From positions 142,338,858 to 142,402,857 of the forward strand of contig NC_067282.1 in NCBI RefSeq assembly GCF_020740795.1: 64,000 bases of DNA, written 5' to 3'. The notes below the pieces were generated by a model that saw only the letters and a list, made by a program, of their open reading frames with translations, was not told where the DNA came from and made no database searches. Shown here one piece after another: positions 1 to 50,800 of this stretch; positions within the stretch are counted from its first letter, which is position 1, and the number at the start of each line of letters is the position of its first letter. Origin of the DNA: Apus apus. Lineage: Eukaryota > Chordata > Aves > Apodiformes > Apodidae. The position numbers and the translations under genes were made by a program.

Positions 1-2490
1 GGGTTTTCTTTAACGAATTTGGATGATTGCAGAATAACAGAATTAATAAAATAAGCTTCCATTTTTTCAATTTGGAAGATTTCCTTCCATGGGAGTAGGT
101 GCGTGAAACAGAAGAGCTCTAGGACATGCTGACAAATGCCCAAAACGCCTAAATATTTTGATTCTTGGTTTTATGTATTCTGGTCTTGCATGTTGGGGGT
201 GGAGGGGTGGGGATACAAATGTTTGAAATTTGATGAGGACAAAAGAAAAGATTGTGTGAATCCAGTGTAACAGTATCATATGATTAGGATTCCCCCATAT
301 ACAAGAAAAGCCTTTAAATTGTACTTTCATTAAGAAGGTAAAATAAAAACTTGTCTGCATCCTTCAGGAAAAAGAGGAGCTGGAATAGAATTGCAGTTTA
401 ATCAAGTTTATTTCGTTTATATGGAAAAAAATATGCAAACATGTGGTGGAGTTTTTTGCTGTTAGCAATGAGAAAATGGCAAGAAGTGCAAGATTTCTGT
501 TTCCATGTGTTCAGTTTTGAGTTTGGTTCTATACAGGGTTAAGGGCACCACAGAAAGACGACTGGTTGTGGTTTCTGAATGCATTTAGTATTCACACTTT
601 AAACTGTCAATACCCTGGCAGTTTTCATAAAGTTATATAGGAATCTTGGGAATTTTATTTTTTAAAATTATAGAATTACAGGCATTTTACTTTTCTTTTT
701 CAATATGCTGTCTGTTATTTTTGAAACTGTAGCTTTTTCCACCTGAACATGAATGGATTGTATCGACTTTAGTGGAATCCAGTTTAGTGGAACCCAAATA
801 AATCTGAGTGATGGAGTTATGAAAATATATTTAGGTAATGCTTTTTTAAACGAAGCTGTACAGCTGAAGAGAAATTGCTGCATGTTAATTATGTACTTTT
901 ACGAAATACAATAGTAAAATTATTTTTCAGATATAATTGTGAAAATTATCTTGGATCACAATAGCAGGAGAGAAATTGTAGAGATCGTTCTTAAATGTTG
1001 CTGAAATTATGGAGAATTTTACTGTACTGAGAAATGTAATGTTGGTTGATTCTATCAGGTTCTATCAGTTGAAAGAATGGATGAGCTGTTAATGAATTTC
1101 AAATGGGAACTGAGGGACTATAGAGTCTCCAGGTGGTAAGCTTACCCATACAGCAGAATAGTCGGTGTTGTTAGCCAAAAAGAGGAATTTGTGAGGAAAG
1201 GTTGCCTGTTAGCCTGTCATTTCTGAGTGGGCTTACAAAGTTGTTAACGTATAGCTAAAGTGAAAGGAGTTTAATAGCACCATAGAATTCATAAATGTTC
1301 AAAATTAGAATATCAGCAGTAATCAGTTTGGAAGGATGCTGGTTAGAATATTGCATACACAGTTGGGTGGGAAGAGGAACTCTGAATATCACTACAAATT
1401 CCTTAGAGTAATAACACTTGGGAGTCACTATGTCTTGTATTTTGGAAGCCAGAAAAAAAACCAATTTAGACTGAATGAATGGAAATTATAATCTTTTAGC
1501 TTTATTGTAAGTGCGTTTGAACTTTGATTATTGATTAAAAACTGAATGCATGTCGCCCCAATGGAGCTTGTTTCATGCATGATCTATCAAACTGTGGAAT
1601 AGAACAGATGAAGTATTATCAGTAAGTTACTTGAAGATAAAACCTTGTTGAAATGAGATTTGCTGAGATCTTTTAAGATGAGTGAATTTCAGGAGAAAGA
1701 CTGCAAATGTTGAGGATTTGGTGGCTTTTTGTATCAGCTTAGAAAGGATTTTCAAAGTACAAGTAGACAACCTGAAGAAAAATACCAGTGTGATTGCATT
1801 GCAGATAAAAACAATATAGAGAGGTTCTTTCTGCTGTTATATTAGTGGCAACCATGTGGGAAAATGAGATATGTGAATAATGGGAAACGGGATGAAGTTC
1901 AGTTGAATACAACATTTCAGGAAACATGACTGGGGGCAGGGGCATGGAGTTGTCTCCTAATGGGTCTTTTCATCTCTGATTTTGAGGTTGCAAGGGCACC
2001 ATGAGTAGCTGTGATTTCAACAGTTGTACTCACATTTCATCACAAATAAGCCCAGGAGCAGCCAAGCTTAAAGAAGTGGGTTGGAACTCATTAGTGTTGT
2101 GTGTGTCTATGCAGAAGCAGTTAAAAAAATTCCTGGTGAAACTGTGTTAAGATCCAAGCACTGGACTGAATCACAGGGATTTTGAAAAAACCTGCTGTGC
2201 CATTCTTATTTTTTTTCTAAATGTCAAACCTAGTTCTCTTATTTGCTATATAGGTGACTATCTGCAATCCTAAATGGGAAATATTTGGGAAGTTTGGACA
2301 AAAAATGTGTCTTTTATTGCATTTGCATTTGTTAATTTGCTTTAGGATCAGAAAATTGTCTTTTCATGCTTCCATTTCCTTTCTTTTGGTGAGCTGATTG
2401 TTGGGAGAGAGAAATACAAATGAATTGTGAAGATACCCAGAAGGAAAATGTTGATGTTTTGTGCTGATGTGATCTTGTTTTAACTTTTAG
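1..2490 (+). other. KDM5A intron, left part (no exon seen)
   Basis: This AT-rich stretch ends in the acceptor TTAACTTTTAG just before 2491. I looked for the preceding KDM5A exon and saw no match. If exon numbering follows the human 28-exon gene, 23 exons here would be exons 6-28 and this would be intron 5. No repeat family was recognised. Confidence 0.6.
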
Positions 2491-39295
<36,805 letters not shown>

Positions 39296-42200
39296 CAACT
39301 ACTCGACACCTGGAACTTGTTGGGAAATGGACCACTGAAACCCTCCAGAAAGAGAGGGTTTGAAGCTAATGTAGCCACCGAGCTTCACTTCCAAGGATGT
39401 ACAGACCTGCAGCAGAGTTGGTTCCTTCCTTTCAGCTGGCTTCCTTCATACAATGGGAGCATCAAGGCACAGTGGTACCAACTCATCTATGCAGACACCG
39501 CCTGATTACGAGCTCCAGCCGGTGTTTTTTGACTTGAATATTTCCATCTTTGAGTGTGGCTGTTTCTCTTAGAGACTGAGCAAACCCAAGGCTGTTAGAT
39601 TAGACACTTCAGGGTGTTAGAAGTATGTGTTGACAGTGGAGCTGGCCTGGAATTGGTGCACATAAGCTGGAGCTCTTAGGGCTGCCATATCACCGTAAGG
39701 AGGTGACTTTGGAAGTTATTTTTTGCCTCCCCATGCCAACCCAGTAAGTAGGGCAATATTTTGGGAGAGTTAAGTTGCCTCCATATCCAGCCAGCTAACA
39801 CTACACTATAAGGATGGGAGCAAGTGGATGAATTTCTTTTAGTTTCTCTTTTGTAGCTAAAGGGCAGAGGAGCTCATGATCTCAGAAATCAGGAAAGGTT
39901 CTGTTTACCAAAAAATAAACCCAACTCTTCTTCACTAGGCAATTTTTTTTTCCTTAGTGGGGAGCAGCTGATCTTCCTGTCCTGAGGAAGCCAGAAAGCA
40001 TTGATGAAGATGTCTAGTTAGACCAGAGCCTGGGAAAAGCAGAGTGCTTCCCTTTCCACAGGGGTGCCCTCTCCTCTTCTAGCCTTTGCTTAGAATTCTG
40101 CACTCCTGCACATTAAAGTTGTCTCACGCAGGATGGAGCTGGCAAGGAGGTACAGCACCCAGGGCACCAGCTTCTGTGATCTGTACCCAGGGATGGGAAG
40201 GAAAGAAGACAGCCCACTTACCTCAGAGGTTACACTGACGTGTGCTTCTGTGAAAAGTTTGACTCACAACTATTTCCAGTATCACCAGGCTACGGGCATG
40301 GCCTCAAGCGATACCAGCAAACAGTCTGCAGAATACTGTTGGCAGTGCAAATCCCCTCCCTGCTGGCTTTGCTGGATGTGTACCAGTGTACAATCAGCAA
40401 CAGTTCTGGTTTGGAGTTGCCCCTGGCTTTGCCAGAGGACCAGAGGGTTTGGGGTCATCCTGGGTGACAGTTGTTTTAGTAAATCCATTTTTAAAGAAGG
40501 ACTTGTTTTTACTTTTTTCTAAATGTCTCAGACTACTGACTTGTTCTATAAATAGATTATTTTTCTTTGATTTTTTTATACTTACCACTGTTAACCAGCA
40601 GCACAGACAGAGGTTCACAAAGCAAAAACCTGCCCGTGGGCTTGGGTTTTTTTACTCCATTCCTTCCTTGTAGTACAAGGAATTAGCAGTTACCTTCCCC
40701 ATTCTAGCCTGACCAGCTGCCTGTGTTTAAATAGGTAAATACATTTCATGTGCTACCTTTGTGTTTGGGTTTGTTCCTATTAGTGGGGCATCTGGGCCTT
40801 AACTACTCCAGTTGGTGCTGGCTTTGTATGTGTGAATGTCTGAAGCCAGCCACTGGGCTGTCTTGTCCCCCTCTCCACTCGCTCCCTATTGTGTTTCCAT
40901 TCTTCTGCAGTTCTAGGAGTGTTGTAAGTAGTGTCCAGTCTTGTTAGGAGCTGGATTGGGATTTAAAGAAATACTGACAAAAACAAATGTTCTGTCTTGA
41001 CTGTTCTGTGTCTCTTCTCTTGTTCTCTAGTATTTGGAAGTTTATTTATCTGGCAGAATTATCCATCCAGAAAAAAAATTCAGCTCAGGTAGATGAACTA
41101 TTGGTTTGGTTTTTTTGTGCCTGCTAGCTGGGAAGAAGATGTGCAAAAGAAAAAAAAAAAACTAAGACAAAGGGCAGAATGTACAGGATCTTGGGAGCCT
41201 TTGAGTTCAAAAGGGGCACAGACTTCTAATTCCTGCTTTTTAAAGACTAATATGGTGTTTAAAGCTAAAGCAATCTTTGGTTAAGCATGTGGCTGAACAG
41301 GCACCGTAGCAAACTTAGAGTATTATTTGTTTACTTATTTATGAAGGAGTCTATGTTATAGCTAGACATATCCCCTTCTTGCCTCCAGTTACATTTTTTT
41401 CTTCTCAATGTACAGTAGTTTTGGTAAACTGGTTTAAGCAGATGCTACTTTCTTTCAAGCTTTAACTGATGGTACTACATAAATGTTTCCCTACATGGAG
41501 TGGATAGACTATCTGTCACAGATGTTTAATCGTTCCAGAAGTAGACTAGTACAAGATTTCTTAAAGAATCCCAGTGCTCTGTATTCTTTCATGACTCCTA
41601 GAATCCATGACACAACAGGGAAAATATGGTTAGTGTATCCTGTTAGCCACTGAGTGTATCCTCTTAACCATTCCTGCATTTTCTGTTGGGCTAAAATCCT
41701 TGTTGTATGTAACTGCCATCAACTGGAAAAGAGATCTTTTAGTAAATTTACATCGAATGTTACTGTTTCTCTGAGTAGGAGGTGTGGTGGAGAATGTTAA
41801 CTGTAGCACTAGTTACCACGAGTTGGAAACGAACAGCTCTACCATGCAGTGGGCAATTATTCTGTTTGTAGCAGGCACAGAAAAGAGTTAACAGAAAGAA
41901 ATGTGTAAATAATGTGCAAAAGGTCACACTTCTAGTAGCTGTGTTTCATATTATCACGTGGAGAGGCTCTTTATTACACTGTCAAAAGGAAGTTGCCACA
42001 CTTTTTCTACTTAAGGATGTCTCATCTGCTTTTGGGTAAAGTGTTCATAAACCGAAGACCATTATTAGCTTTACATCTTATTGTTTAAGCTTATTTTTTA
42101 AGATCATAGTACCTCTCAAAAGATTGCCGATAGTATGAACTTATGAATAAATGTTAACTTTTGGAAAAATCTGCAGATACGTAGTTAGTGGTTGAAAAAC

Positions 42201-42495
42201 CTAAACTACAGCTATGGTATTGTCTCCAGATCTTAGGGTTTTGATTTTTTATACAAACATACAAAGAAGCAAGTCAAAGTTATGCTAAAGATTTAATTTT
42301 CTTACATGTCTGCTACAGTTGTATGAAAAAATTTCCATGCTTTGGGGACAAAATCTCAGCATACACAAAATCATGTTATCTAGAAAGGTACATGTCTTAA
42401 TGCTGTATTCTACAAAGGATACCAGACACTGTTCGTGTTATTTCTCTTCATGAGTCTGACACAAAAGGTCAAATAAACAGCCTGTGCTGTTGTGA
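39296..42495 (+). other. KDM5A: KDM5A 3' untranslated region (inferred)
   Basis: Sequence from the stop codon to the last good poly(A) signal before a CR1 insertion. It has no transposon I can recognise, which fits a selected UTR. Several signals inside could give shorter forms (39914-39919, 40112-40117, 42146-42151). Open frames here are chance. Confidence 0.6.
42472..42477 (+). promoter_or_regulatory. KDM5A: Candidate distal poly(A) signal of KDM5A
   Basis: AATAAA followed after about 6 bases by a GU-rich stretch (TGTGCTGTTGTG), the classic arrangement. Cleavage would fall near 42490. An upstream AATAAA at 42146-42151 is a second candidate. Confidence 0.5.
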
Positions 42496-42860
42496 GGAAC
42501 TAAAAAATAGCCAGGACTTGAGTTGTGTATCATAGCCAAGCCATGCAGCTTCATGATTTTGACATTTTTTTTCAAGAACCAGGGCCTGGAATTGGGCAAG
42601 CTTTACTTGCGTAGAGATAAATATCACACCCAAACTTCAGTACCATTACTTTTAGGATTTATTCTTTTGACAGATCATCTGTACCTGAATGATTGTGCAG
42701 CCTGGACTATTTGATAATGAATGCTTAAGGTAAAAATAATGATATTATGAAAATTATCTTAAAGGATCGGAATACACTCACACTGCATAAGATAACAAGC
42801 AGAGGCTTGTGTGTTTTGTTAGCCACACTGTGAAGTTTCCATTGGCAATTTTCTGGTTTT
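42496..42860. other. Intergenic spacer, nothing recognised
   Basis: AT-rich DNA between the likely KDM5A poly(A) site and the CR1 copy. No feature is seen. Confidence 0.6.
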
Positions 42861-44066
42861 AGAATCATGGAGTAATTTAGTCTGGAGGACTTCTGGAAAT
42901 CATCTGGGTCAACCTCCTGAGCAAAGCAGGGCTGACTTTGAAAGTAGGTCAAGTTCATCAGGGCTATGTCCAATCAAGATGTGTGTATTTCCAGGCATAG
43001 ATATTTGACAACCTCTCTGGCTTCCTGTTTGGGTTTTGTAGCATCTTAAATGCGAACTCTTGTCTATTGTAGTCAGAGATTCACTTGCTCTAGGTCGCCT
43101 GTTGCCTCTTGAAGAGACTGGCTCTGTATTTTCTGTAACCACCCATTAGGTAGCTGAAGACTGCAGGTCATGCCGCCTTAATTTCCAAGCTAAACAAGTA
43201 CAGCTCGGCCTCCCTTGGGCCATGTTGCATCCTTTCTAACAATTTCAGTGGTCCTCTGCTGGACTTCTTTCAGCTTTCCAAAACCTGGTTTTGTACTGAG
43301 AAGCCCAGAACTTGACATGGTACTCCAGATGCAGTGTACAAATGTATTATACAGGGGCAAAATTACTTCCTTTAATCTGGTGGCCATGCTGGTGTGAACT
43401 TGGCCTGTATAGCTGTAAGGGGATACACTGCTGACTCCTCCTCAATGTGTTCAACATTAGCCCAAGGTCCCTTGCTTTATTATTTTTCAGGTGCAGTACT
43501 GATGAACTCAACAATTTTCCATCAGCACATCACTCCAGCTGGTCAGGCTTCAACTGAATAGGAGCCCTTTCTTCCCCTGTTTTGAGTTGTCCTCTCCTGT
43601 CCTCCACTAACATTCAGTTTTGTGTTACCTGCACACTTGGGTGCTCACTCTCCCACCACCCACAGGTGTATAAAACATAAACCAGTATCATCTCCAGTAC
43701 CAACCCCTGAGGTACTCCACTTGCAGCTGCTAGATTTCGAACTGTTGACTACTGAAGTCTGAGCACAGGAGTCTGCCCTGTTTTTCACCCACATTGTAGG
43801 TTGCCCATCCACTCTTTCACTCTGTGTTTGCGGTAAGTCGGCATAAGCACACGCTGCTCTCCCCTTATCCACAGGGCTCATCACAGAAGGCAGCCAAATT
43901 AGGCTGGAGTGGTGACTGTTACGGTCACCTTATCCTTCATGGCCCTGGATGTGGCTTTAGGAGGATTTGTTCTGTAATCTTCCCAGGGATTGGCATGGGG
44001 ATAGGTGCCTTGTAGTTGCCTGCATGCTCCTTGTTTCCTCTTCGTCACTCAATGGGTGTGACGTGC
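42861..44066 (-). repeat. CR1 LINE, about 1.2 kb, decayed
   Basis: The + strand opens AGAATCATGGAGTAATTTAG and GGTCAACCTCCTGAGCAAAG, a CR1 3' end in antisense. The - strand frame at 43884-43645 begins MMSPVDKGRAACAYADLPQT, resembling the RT region upstream of the catalytic motif, but it is badly decayed. The last part (GTGCCTTGTAGTTGCCTGCA) still matches CR1, so the right boundary near 44.07 kb is approximate. Confidence 0.85.
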
Positions 44067-44565
44067 AGAAGGGTTCATACTCCATCAAGAACATCGTCTT
44101 TCATACCAGCATCTTTCTAGGCTTCATTCATCATTGTGACATAAGAGATTAAAAAAAAACAAAACAACCACAGAACAGCCTCTTTGAGTTGCTGTTTGTA
44201 AGATGAATGGAAAACTCTAAATGGCATAACCAAGGTGCTTCGAGCACTGCCTGTATCTAACTCCATGTAGTCTTGTGAGCAGTTATGTCAGTGTAGTACA
44301 TCTAGATACGAGTCCAAGCTGGTCTGGTTGATGTCAATGCTGTTGATACATGGTCCTTTTGTACACAGTTCTTTGGACTAGAGGAAAAGCATAATATGAA
44401 TGAGGGCAGCTGATCTTCTAGGAGAAATGAAATAGTCTACAGCTGCCTTCATTCAACCGTAGACTGTTTACTAGGCATCTGTCAGAGGGTAACTATCACC
44501 TTTATTTTGTGTTGTTCTAGTAACAGTTACTAGAATAAATGGAACACAGATGTGTAGCAAAGTGT
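44067..44565. other. Intergenic spacer, nothing recognised
   Basis: Unique-looking AT-rich sequence between two CR1 copies, with a short A-rich run at 44150-44170. Confidence 0.6.
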
Positions 44566-44856
44566 TGTAGAATGGTTTGGGTTGGAAGGGGCTTTAAAGA
44601 TCACCTAAGTTTCAACCCCCCTGCCTGTGCTGGGACATTTTTCACTAGACCAGGTTGCCCAAAGCCCCATCCAATCTGGCCTTGAACGCTTCCAGGAAGG
44701 TTGCATCCACAGCTTCTCTGAACAACCTGTTCCAGTCACTCACCAGCCTTGTAGTAAAGAATTTTTTCCTAATATGTAATATAAATCTACCCTTTTTCAG
44801 CTTAAAACTGTTACCCCTTGTCCTATCACTGTATGCCCCTTGTAAAAAGTCTCTCC
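44566..44856 (-). repeat. CR1 LINE 3' fragment
   Basis: Very typical avian CR1 antisense text on the + strand: AGAATGGTTTGGGTTGGAAG, GGGCTTTAAAGATCACCTAA, TCCAATCTGGCCTTGAACGC and CAGCTTCTCTGAACAACCTG. It is truncated at the 5' side of the element near 44856. Confidence 0.95.
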
Positions 44857-47800
44857 CAGTAAAGCAAAAACTATTCAGAAATTCATCAATTGCTCACCAG
44901 ACATGCCCTGATGTCTTTCTGAGTACATGTTGCATACCTTTAAAAATAATGACTGATGGAAAGAACTGCTGTACATTAACAGTAATTCTGTATGTTGGAA
45001 ATGAAAGATTTGAAATGGGTGTAAAGTGCTTCTTAAAAATCATTCTCCTTCAAATCACTGTTAATGCCCCTGTGAGAAGATGAGACCTGTAGATGGAAAT
45101 GAAAGGCAGGGGACTCCTTCAGATCCTCTCCAGCTGCAGTCCCTAAGAATGTGTTTGGTCAGCCTGGCTGAACCAAACAGCAACTCTGCCTGCCTGGAGC
45201 ACTGAGTCAGTGGGGAGACGCAATAAATCCAGCCATTATCAAAATTCTAGCCACGCTGGCTTGGGAAGGATGATAAACGTGTAGGACAGCTGGAAACTGC
45301 ACAGCAAGAGATTGAGACCATTGAGCCTTACGTAATGAGATGGCTCAGTACAAATGCATGTTAAGCTGCAAGGTAAAGGCAATGAAAGTAGAAAGCATTT
45401 ATTGAAATATAGAAATATTTGTAAGGAGATGTGCTCTGTGAGTGCCTTTAAAACAAAAACCCTGCTGCAGTGAAGAGTTTTAATCTGGGATTTCTAAAGT
45501 GAAGGCTTTTCAGAAGACCATTTTTTGGCATTCTGTGTATCGTCCCCTATCCCCCTCAAAAAAAGTAATTTAAAGCCAAATGCCTGAGGTACCTGCTGTG
45601 GGTATTAATATCTGAGGAAAGCAGCCATCTCTGAACACACAAGTCCTGAGACAGCTGATGTCACTAGCCAGCCTGGAATCTTCTTTTAATGCTTGTCTGA
45701 TGTGTTAGATCCAACTGCTGCCTCTGTTTCCAGGTAGATGCAGTCTGTGCTCAGACTTGAAGAAACTCGAGTCACCTGCCAGGCACTGGGCAAGCTGCTT
45801 TCCTCCCCAGAGAAATAAGGAGTTTGCTGTTGTAAAATAGCAGTGGGTCCTACACAAATCCAAATTGCAGGTCTGAGAAACAGCTCAGATTTTAATGGGG
45901 TGTGAGGTGGGCAAGCACCTTCTGTTTACTTCTGTCAGCTAATGGTTTAACTTTTCCTTTTATATAGGTGGAAATTTAGTCAGGTCTTAAATGTGTCCCT
46001 GCAGTGGCATTCTCAGAGTGCAGTACTGTAAAGATAAAAAACCTAGACATTATCTGTGCAGTGATAGCATTGCATCCCATCATTTGCTTGCCAGCTTTCC
46101 TGATAGCCTCTTAGGAGAGGAGGCAGGAGAGATGCCTTAGCTTTGCCTAGAAACATTTTTGGGAGGGAAGATTGCTGCACACCAGTGGGTGAGAATACCT
46201 GGTAACAAAGTAGTGGAATCATCTGGAGACATTCCTACCTGTTGCTGATGAACCCCCAGGTCAATGTGTGGTACTTCTGCTCCCCATCTGTGACTCGAAG
46301 CTGGTGATCTACTGGTGCACCTGCAAACCACTATCCAGGTTTGTATCCATACTCATAAAGTTTCAAGAGAGTTGGGTTGCTTGTTTTCTGGGCATTGCCT
46401 CACATTATCCCCTTTTTTAGTAGTTTTTAACCAAGAGTGGCAGATCATCAGTCCTGGCTACTCTTTGTCACAATCACTGTTGTGTGAAAGGAGACTGGGG
46501 AATAGTTTGCCAGAGGGAAACCAGAGTCTTTGCCCTGAGGGATGGGCAGACTTGACTGGTAATCAATATGTGTCTGGAGTGCCTACTGGATCTGAAGGAG
46601 GGAAGAAGCTGACATAGTCTGGCACTGATGCCCAAGTCCCTGGACTATCCCTCACTGTATCTGTAGGTAGGGTAGGTGCAGAAGAAAGTGGATTGTAAGT
46701 GGTATTCAGAAGAATGAAGGTGTTGAGGAGAGTGCTCCCCACGATGTTAATGATGCTTTAGTGATACTTTGTATCTCCAGTACTTATGCAAAGTGTAGTT
46801 GTTAGAAGGGAATGGATGGCAGGTCATGAATTAGCAAGCATGCAGTACAGTGCTCTGAAAGGATCCTACCCTGTTCCTGAGTGTGCACGTGTGAACAGGG
46901 AATTGAAGGCTGGAGCACTGACTTCCCCTGGCTTCTTGTAGGAATACACTGGGATTGGACACACCCCAGGATTTTGGGGGTGTTAGAAAATTAGAGAATA
47001 CACAAAACTGAACGAATAGCAATGGAAGAGAGTACATAGCAACAGAAAAACTAGGCACAACTTAAAGATTAATTTTTTTTCTTCTTTTTTCTTTCCAAGT
47101 AAATTCTAGGAAGCTGGTGGGTCAGATTCCTGTTTGTAGCAGCAAGCAGGCTGCTTTTTTCTTTTTTTCTTTTGTGTGTAACTCTTGTGTACAGAGAGTG
47201 CAGGGAGCGCTGCTGCACAAGCAATACCTGAGATTTCTGCAAAAAGAAACTCACTTTGCTTTGTTCTAAGAAGCAGCTGATCCAAGTCCCTGTTTCTCTC
47301 TCAGCTTTGGTGGTCTCAAAGAAATGCAATTGGTTCTTGGGCTTTTTGCTTTCTTCTCTCAGAGTGTTCCCATTACACCTTGGGAAGTCCCTGCTCTGAG
47401 GGAAGTGAGGCCAAAGGAAATAATAACAAATTCCCTTTGTAGACTCTTTTTGCTCCTCTCTAGTTGCTTTCCTGTCCCAGCAGGGGACATCTCACCTCCC
47501 ACCCTTCTAGGGCTGCTCATCTGCTTCCAGAGAAGCTGTGAGACTGCGAACTGCCTCTTGGGAGCCTTTTCTACCTTGCAGTTTGGTAATTCCTTACCCC
47601 ACTGTGGGAAGTGTAGAGCTGCCATTCTCCACCTCCAAGACGGAGGGTCCTCCATGCAGGTTAGCACCTTGCTGCTGTCCTGTTGGCCCTGGTTGACGCT
47701 CCAGCTTCTGCACTTCCACAGTCAACGGGCTGTGTGGGGGCATTGCCTGGGTTCCTCACTGCAGCTGCACGGTAAAAGCCTTTATCTCTATGGGAAGTTG

Positions 47801-50800
47801 CTGCCCCCTCAAGTCCCTGTCTTTCCTTCTCACTGAGCAGAGTGCTACACCCATGGCCATTAGGGTAGTTAGGACCAGATTTGGACTGCAATAAAAAAAA
47901 AAAAAGGGCTGTTTTCTGGTTTGCTCTGGTGCAAATCCACAGCTGCTGTTCTAGCAGTTGGGTGTGTGCTGGTACTGCTACCTAGTTCAAACATTGCTGT
48001 AGGAAACTTGTAGGGTAAAGAAGAATATCAAAGACCAGTCTCATTTTCGCCCTAGATCCCAGTTATGATAAATACCAAGATTAAATGTTTAATTGGCTCA
48101 ATATTTTTAATTATTCCCCCTATCTGGACACATCACTATGGATGCTTGCATTTTTTTCTCTAATTGTAATGAAATCTTCACATCTGGGCTGTGACTGACT
48201 TAATGAAACCACATTTCCAGCACTTACCAAATGATTGGCCATTGGTACCTCACCCTCTGCCTTACCTTGCAATGACCAGGAATTAAGTGTCTTCTTTCAA
48301 AAAGAGCAGTGATGGGCTGAGCCTGGCTGGCTGGAGGAAATACCTTGGTCAGATCAGCCCCTCTATGGTTTGTTGTTTGTTTTTTTTTTTCAGGTGGGCA
48401 TCAGGGTTTGAATTCATGGTGGTGAGAGGGTAATAAGGCTTGGAATTTGATATTCAAAAATAGCCTAGAGTGAAGTACATGAGCAGCAGCACCCCTTTTG
48501 TTCCTTCTGGAGAAGGCTGCTCTTAAGCAGTGCCAAGAAGCTACCTCCTCCATTTAGCATGTGTGTGGTGGGTTAATCCAGCCAGACTTGATACACGTGG
48601 CTTTGCTTATATCTCTGTGCCTGGCAGCATCTCTTGATTTCAGGGCACCAAACCCTAGCTCTGCTGCCATTCCTCCTCTTGACTGGCAGGGTTAGCTTTC
48701 TGAAGACATCAGCTGGATCTAATTTGAAGCTTTTTCATCTCTGGCACTCATCAATAGAGACTGCCTTAAGTTGTCAAAAGTCGCAAATGACTCTTTACCT
48801 AAATTTTTGAGGAAAAAAAAGTCAAAGCCTGAAGGGAGGAGACTCAGTGCCGTATGTTGCAATTGACCCCCAGAACAGGATTGACTTGTAGACAGAAGAT
48901 GAGCCTTGGTCTGAAGCTTGCTTCAGGCAGAATCCTATCTGTCTGGGAAGATGTCTAAAGGCTCTAGGCCTCGCTCATGTTATATCTCCAGGCCCCACCA
49001 AGCTCTGAGCCAGTTCAGTAGGTGAGTGGCAGGGAGCACTTATCCACTATGTGAGCTGCTTTTTTCCTCTGCAGAGGTAACTCTGAAGTTTCTACCTATG
49101 CTGCCTTGTAGGGACCTCAGCAAGGCAGCCAAGGGGAAGGTTAGAGAAGATGGGTGGCACAGGTCCCTCCACTTCCTCCTGCCCTGCCTCAGGGTGCTGA
49201 TGACTGCAAAAGCAAAACAGGAGACACAAACAGCTTGTGATGAGCAGCAGCCAGGATCTGGCACGCTCTGCAGAGCCTTGCAAGGGTGCTTGTGGCTGGG
49301 TGGCATTTCATGGATGGGCTCTGGACTCCCAGGTAGGTGGTGCTTCTCCAAGCACAGCATCCCTTCATGCTATGCTGGCCCAGGAGCTCAGCCAGGGCAC
49401 TCACTCCCTGTGCTGAGAGGAGGGCAGCCTGGGATGTTCTGAAGAGGTAATGCTGCCTGTCAGTGCAGGGTCTTTCTAAAATCTGCTGGTTTTCTGATTT
49501 TTGTAAGCTGGAAAAACTGAGCTTGTGTTTTATTTTACTGAGCTTTTTTGAAATGCTGAAGTTTTCACTTTGTTTTCCCTTATTTGGAAAACTTCTTTCA
49601 GAAAGTTTAAAAAACTTTCATTCTGTCCACCAATGACTGTCTGACCATGGGATTTTCTCCCAGAGTGGAAACTTTGTATTCTGAGTAGTTACCAGCCCAG
49701 CAGGTCTCCTGAATTAAAAACTATCCTTTCACTTTTTTTAGAGTGTGAAAACAAGTATGAACAGATGCTGTGAGAACACTGCTCAAACCTTGCCTGTTTA
49801 AAACCAGATGATGAGTTTTCTGTGGAAGAATCAGTTTATCAGGTGCAACCCTCTCTCACGTCTGAGAAAGTATTTTCTTTTCTCTCGCCAGAACATGCCC
49901 TTTGCAGGCCGACAAGGTGCAGGGGCATGTAAATCACATCCCCATCAATGGCTTTGATTTCGTTCTTTCTGCGGACAGGCTGTTTCCGGTTTATATCTTC
50001 ACCTCAGAGGAGAAGGATGTGCAGAGCATAAAGGCCATCATCCTGATGGTCCAAATATACATTCTGTACACCCATGTCTACCTTGTCCCTGGTCAGTCTG
50101 TTGATCTTACACGTCTCATTTCTGGGCCACTTAAGCAATACTGTTATCATTACTAGCCTGAAATTCTGATTTCCTTTGACTTGTGGTTCTTGATATGAAA
50201 ATACCCTCTAATTAACTTGTTGGCTGCAAGAACAAACAGGTGAGTTTCATTTTCTCAATGCAAGCTATCCTGTTTCGCATCAGGGTGGCAATGACCAGTC
50301 CTTGGAAAAGTGGTGATTCCTGTGCTCTCCCTAAAATTACCTCAGGCTCAGTTCCCACAGTTACTCTGCAGGGACTTGTTCAGGCTGACCAGTCACTGGA
50401 AAAGTGGAACTAGGGAAAAGCCCTGAGGAGCTCGTGGTGCCTGATGGGGGGCAGGGACAAGTAGAAGAAGATGCTAAAAAGATTGAAGTCTTTTAGGCTC
50501 AGGATTCTTTTGTTGCTACTCAACTCTTGTTTATAATATGTATTATATTATAAGCATACATACAGGTAACTATACATATGTGCTTACACATGCATAACCT
50601 TGCAATGCCTACATTTTTGCCCATAAATTAAACAATGTTTCAAGCTTGTTCCTGAGCTCTGGCAGGAGTGTCATCTGTTTACCTCCTTTATGCAACATAC
50701 AGTGTCCACAGGCAGATGCATCTTGCACCACAAGCAGCCTGGGCACAAAAGTGAGACCTCTGCCACTCTGCAGATGTCCAGTAGGGACAGGGTTTTTCTT

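Noticed and set aside
47324..47836. 170-residue + strand open frame in the intergenic region
   Set aside because: It is Leu/Ser/Cys-rich without domain, splice signals or family resemblance; GC-rich spacer DNA produces such frames by chance.
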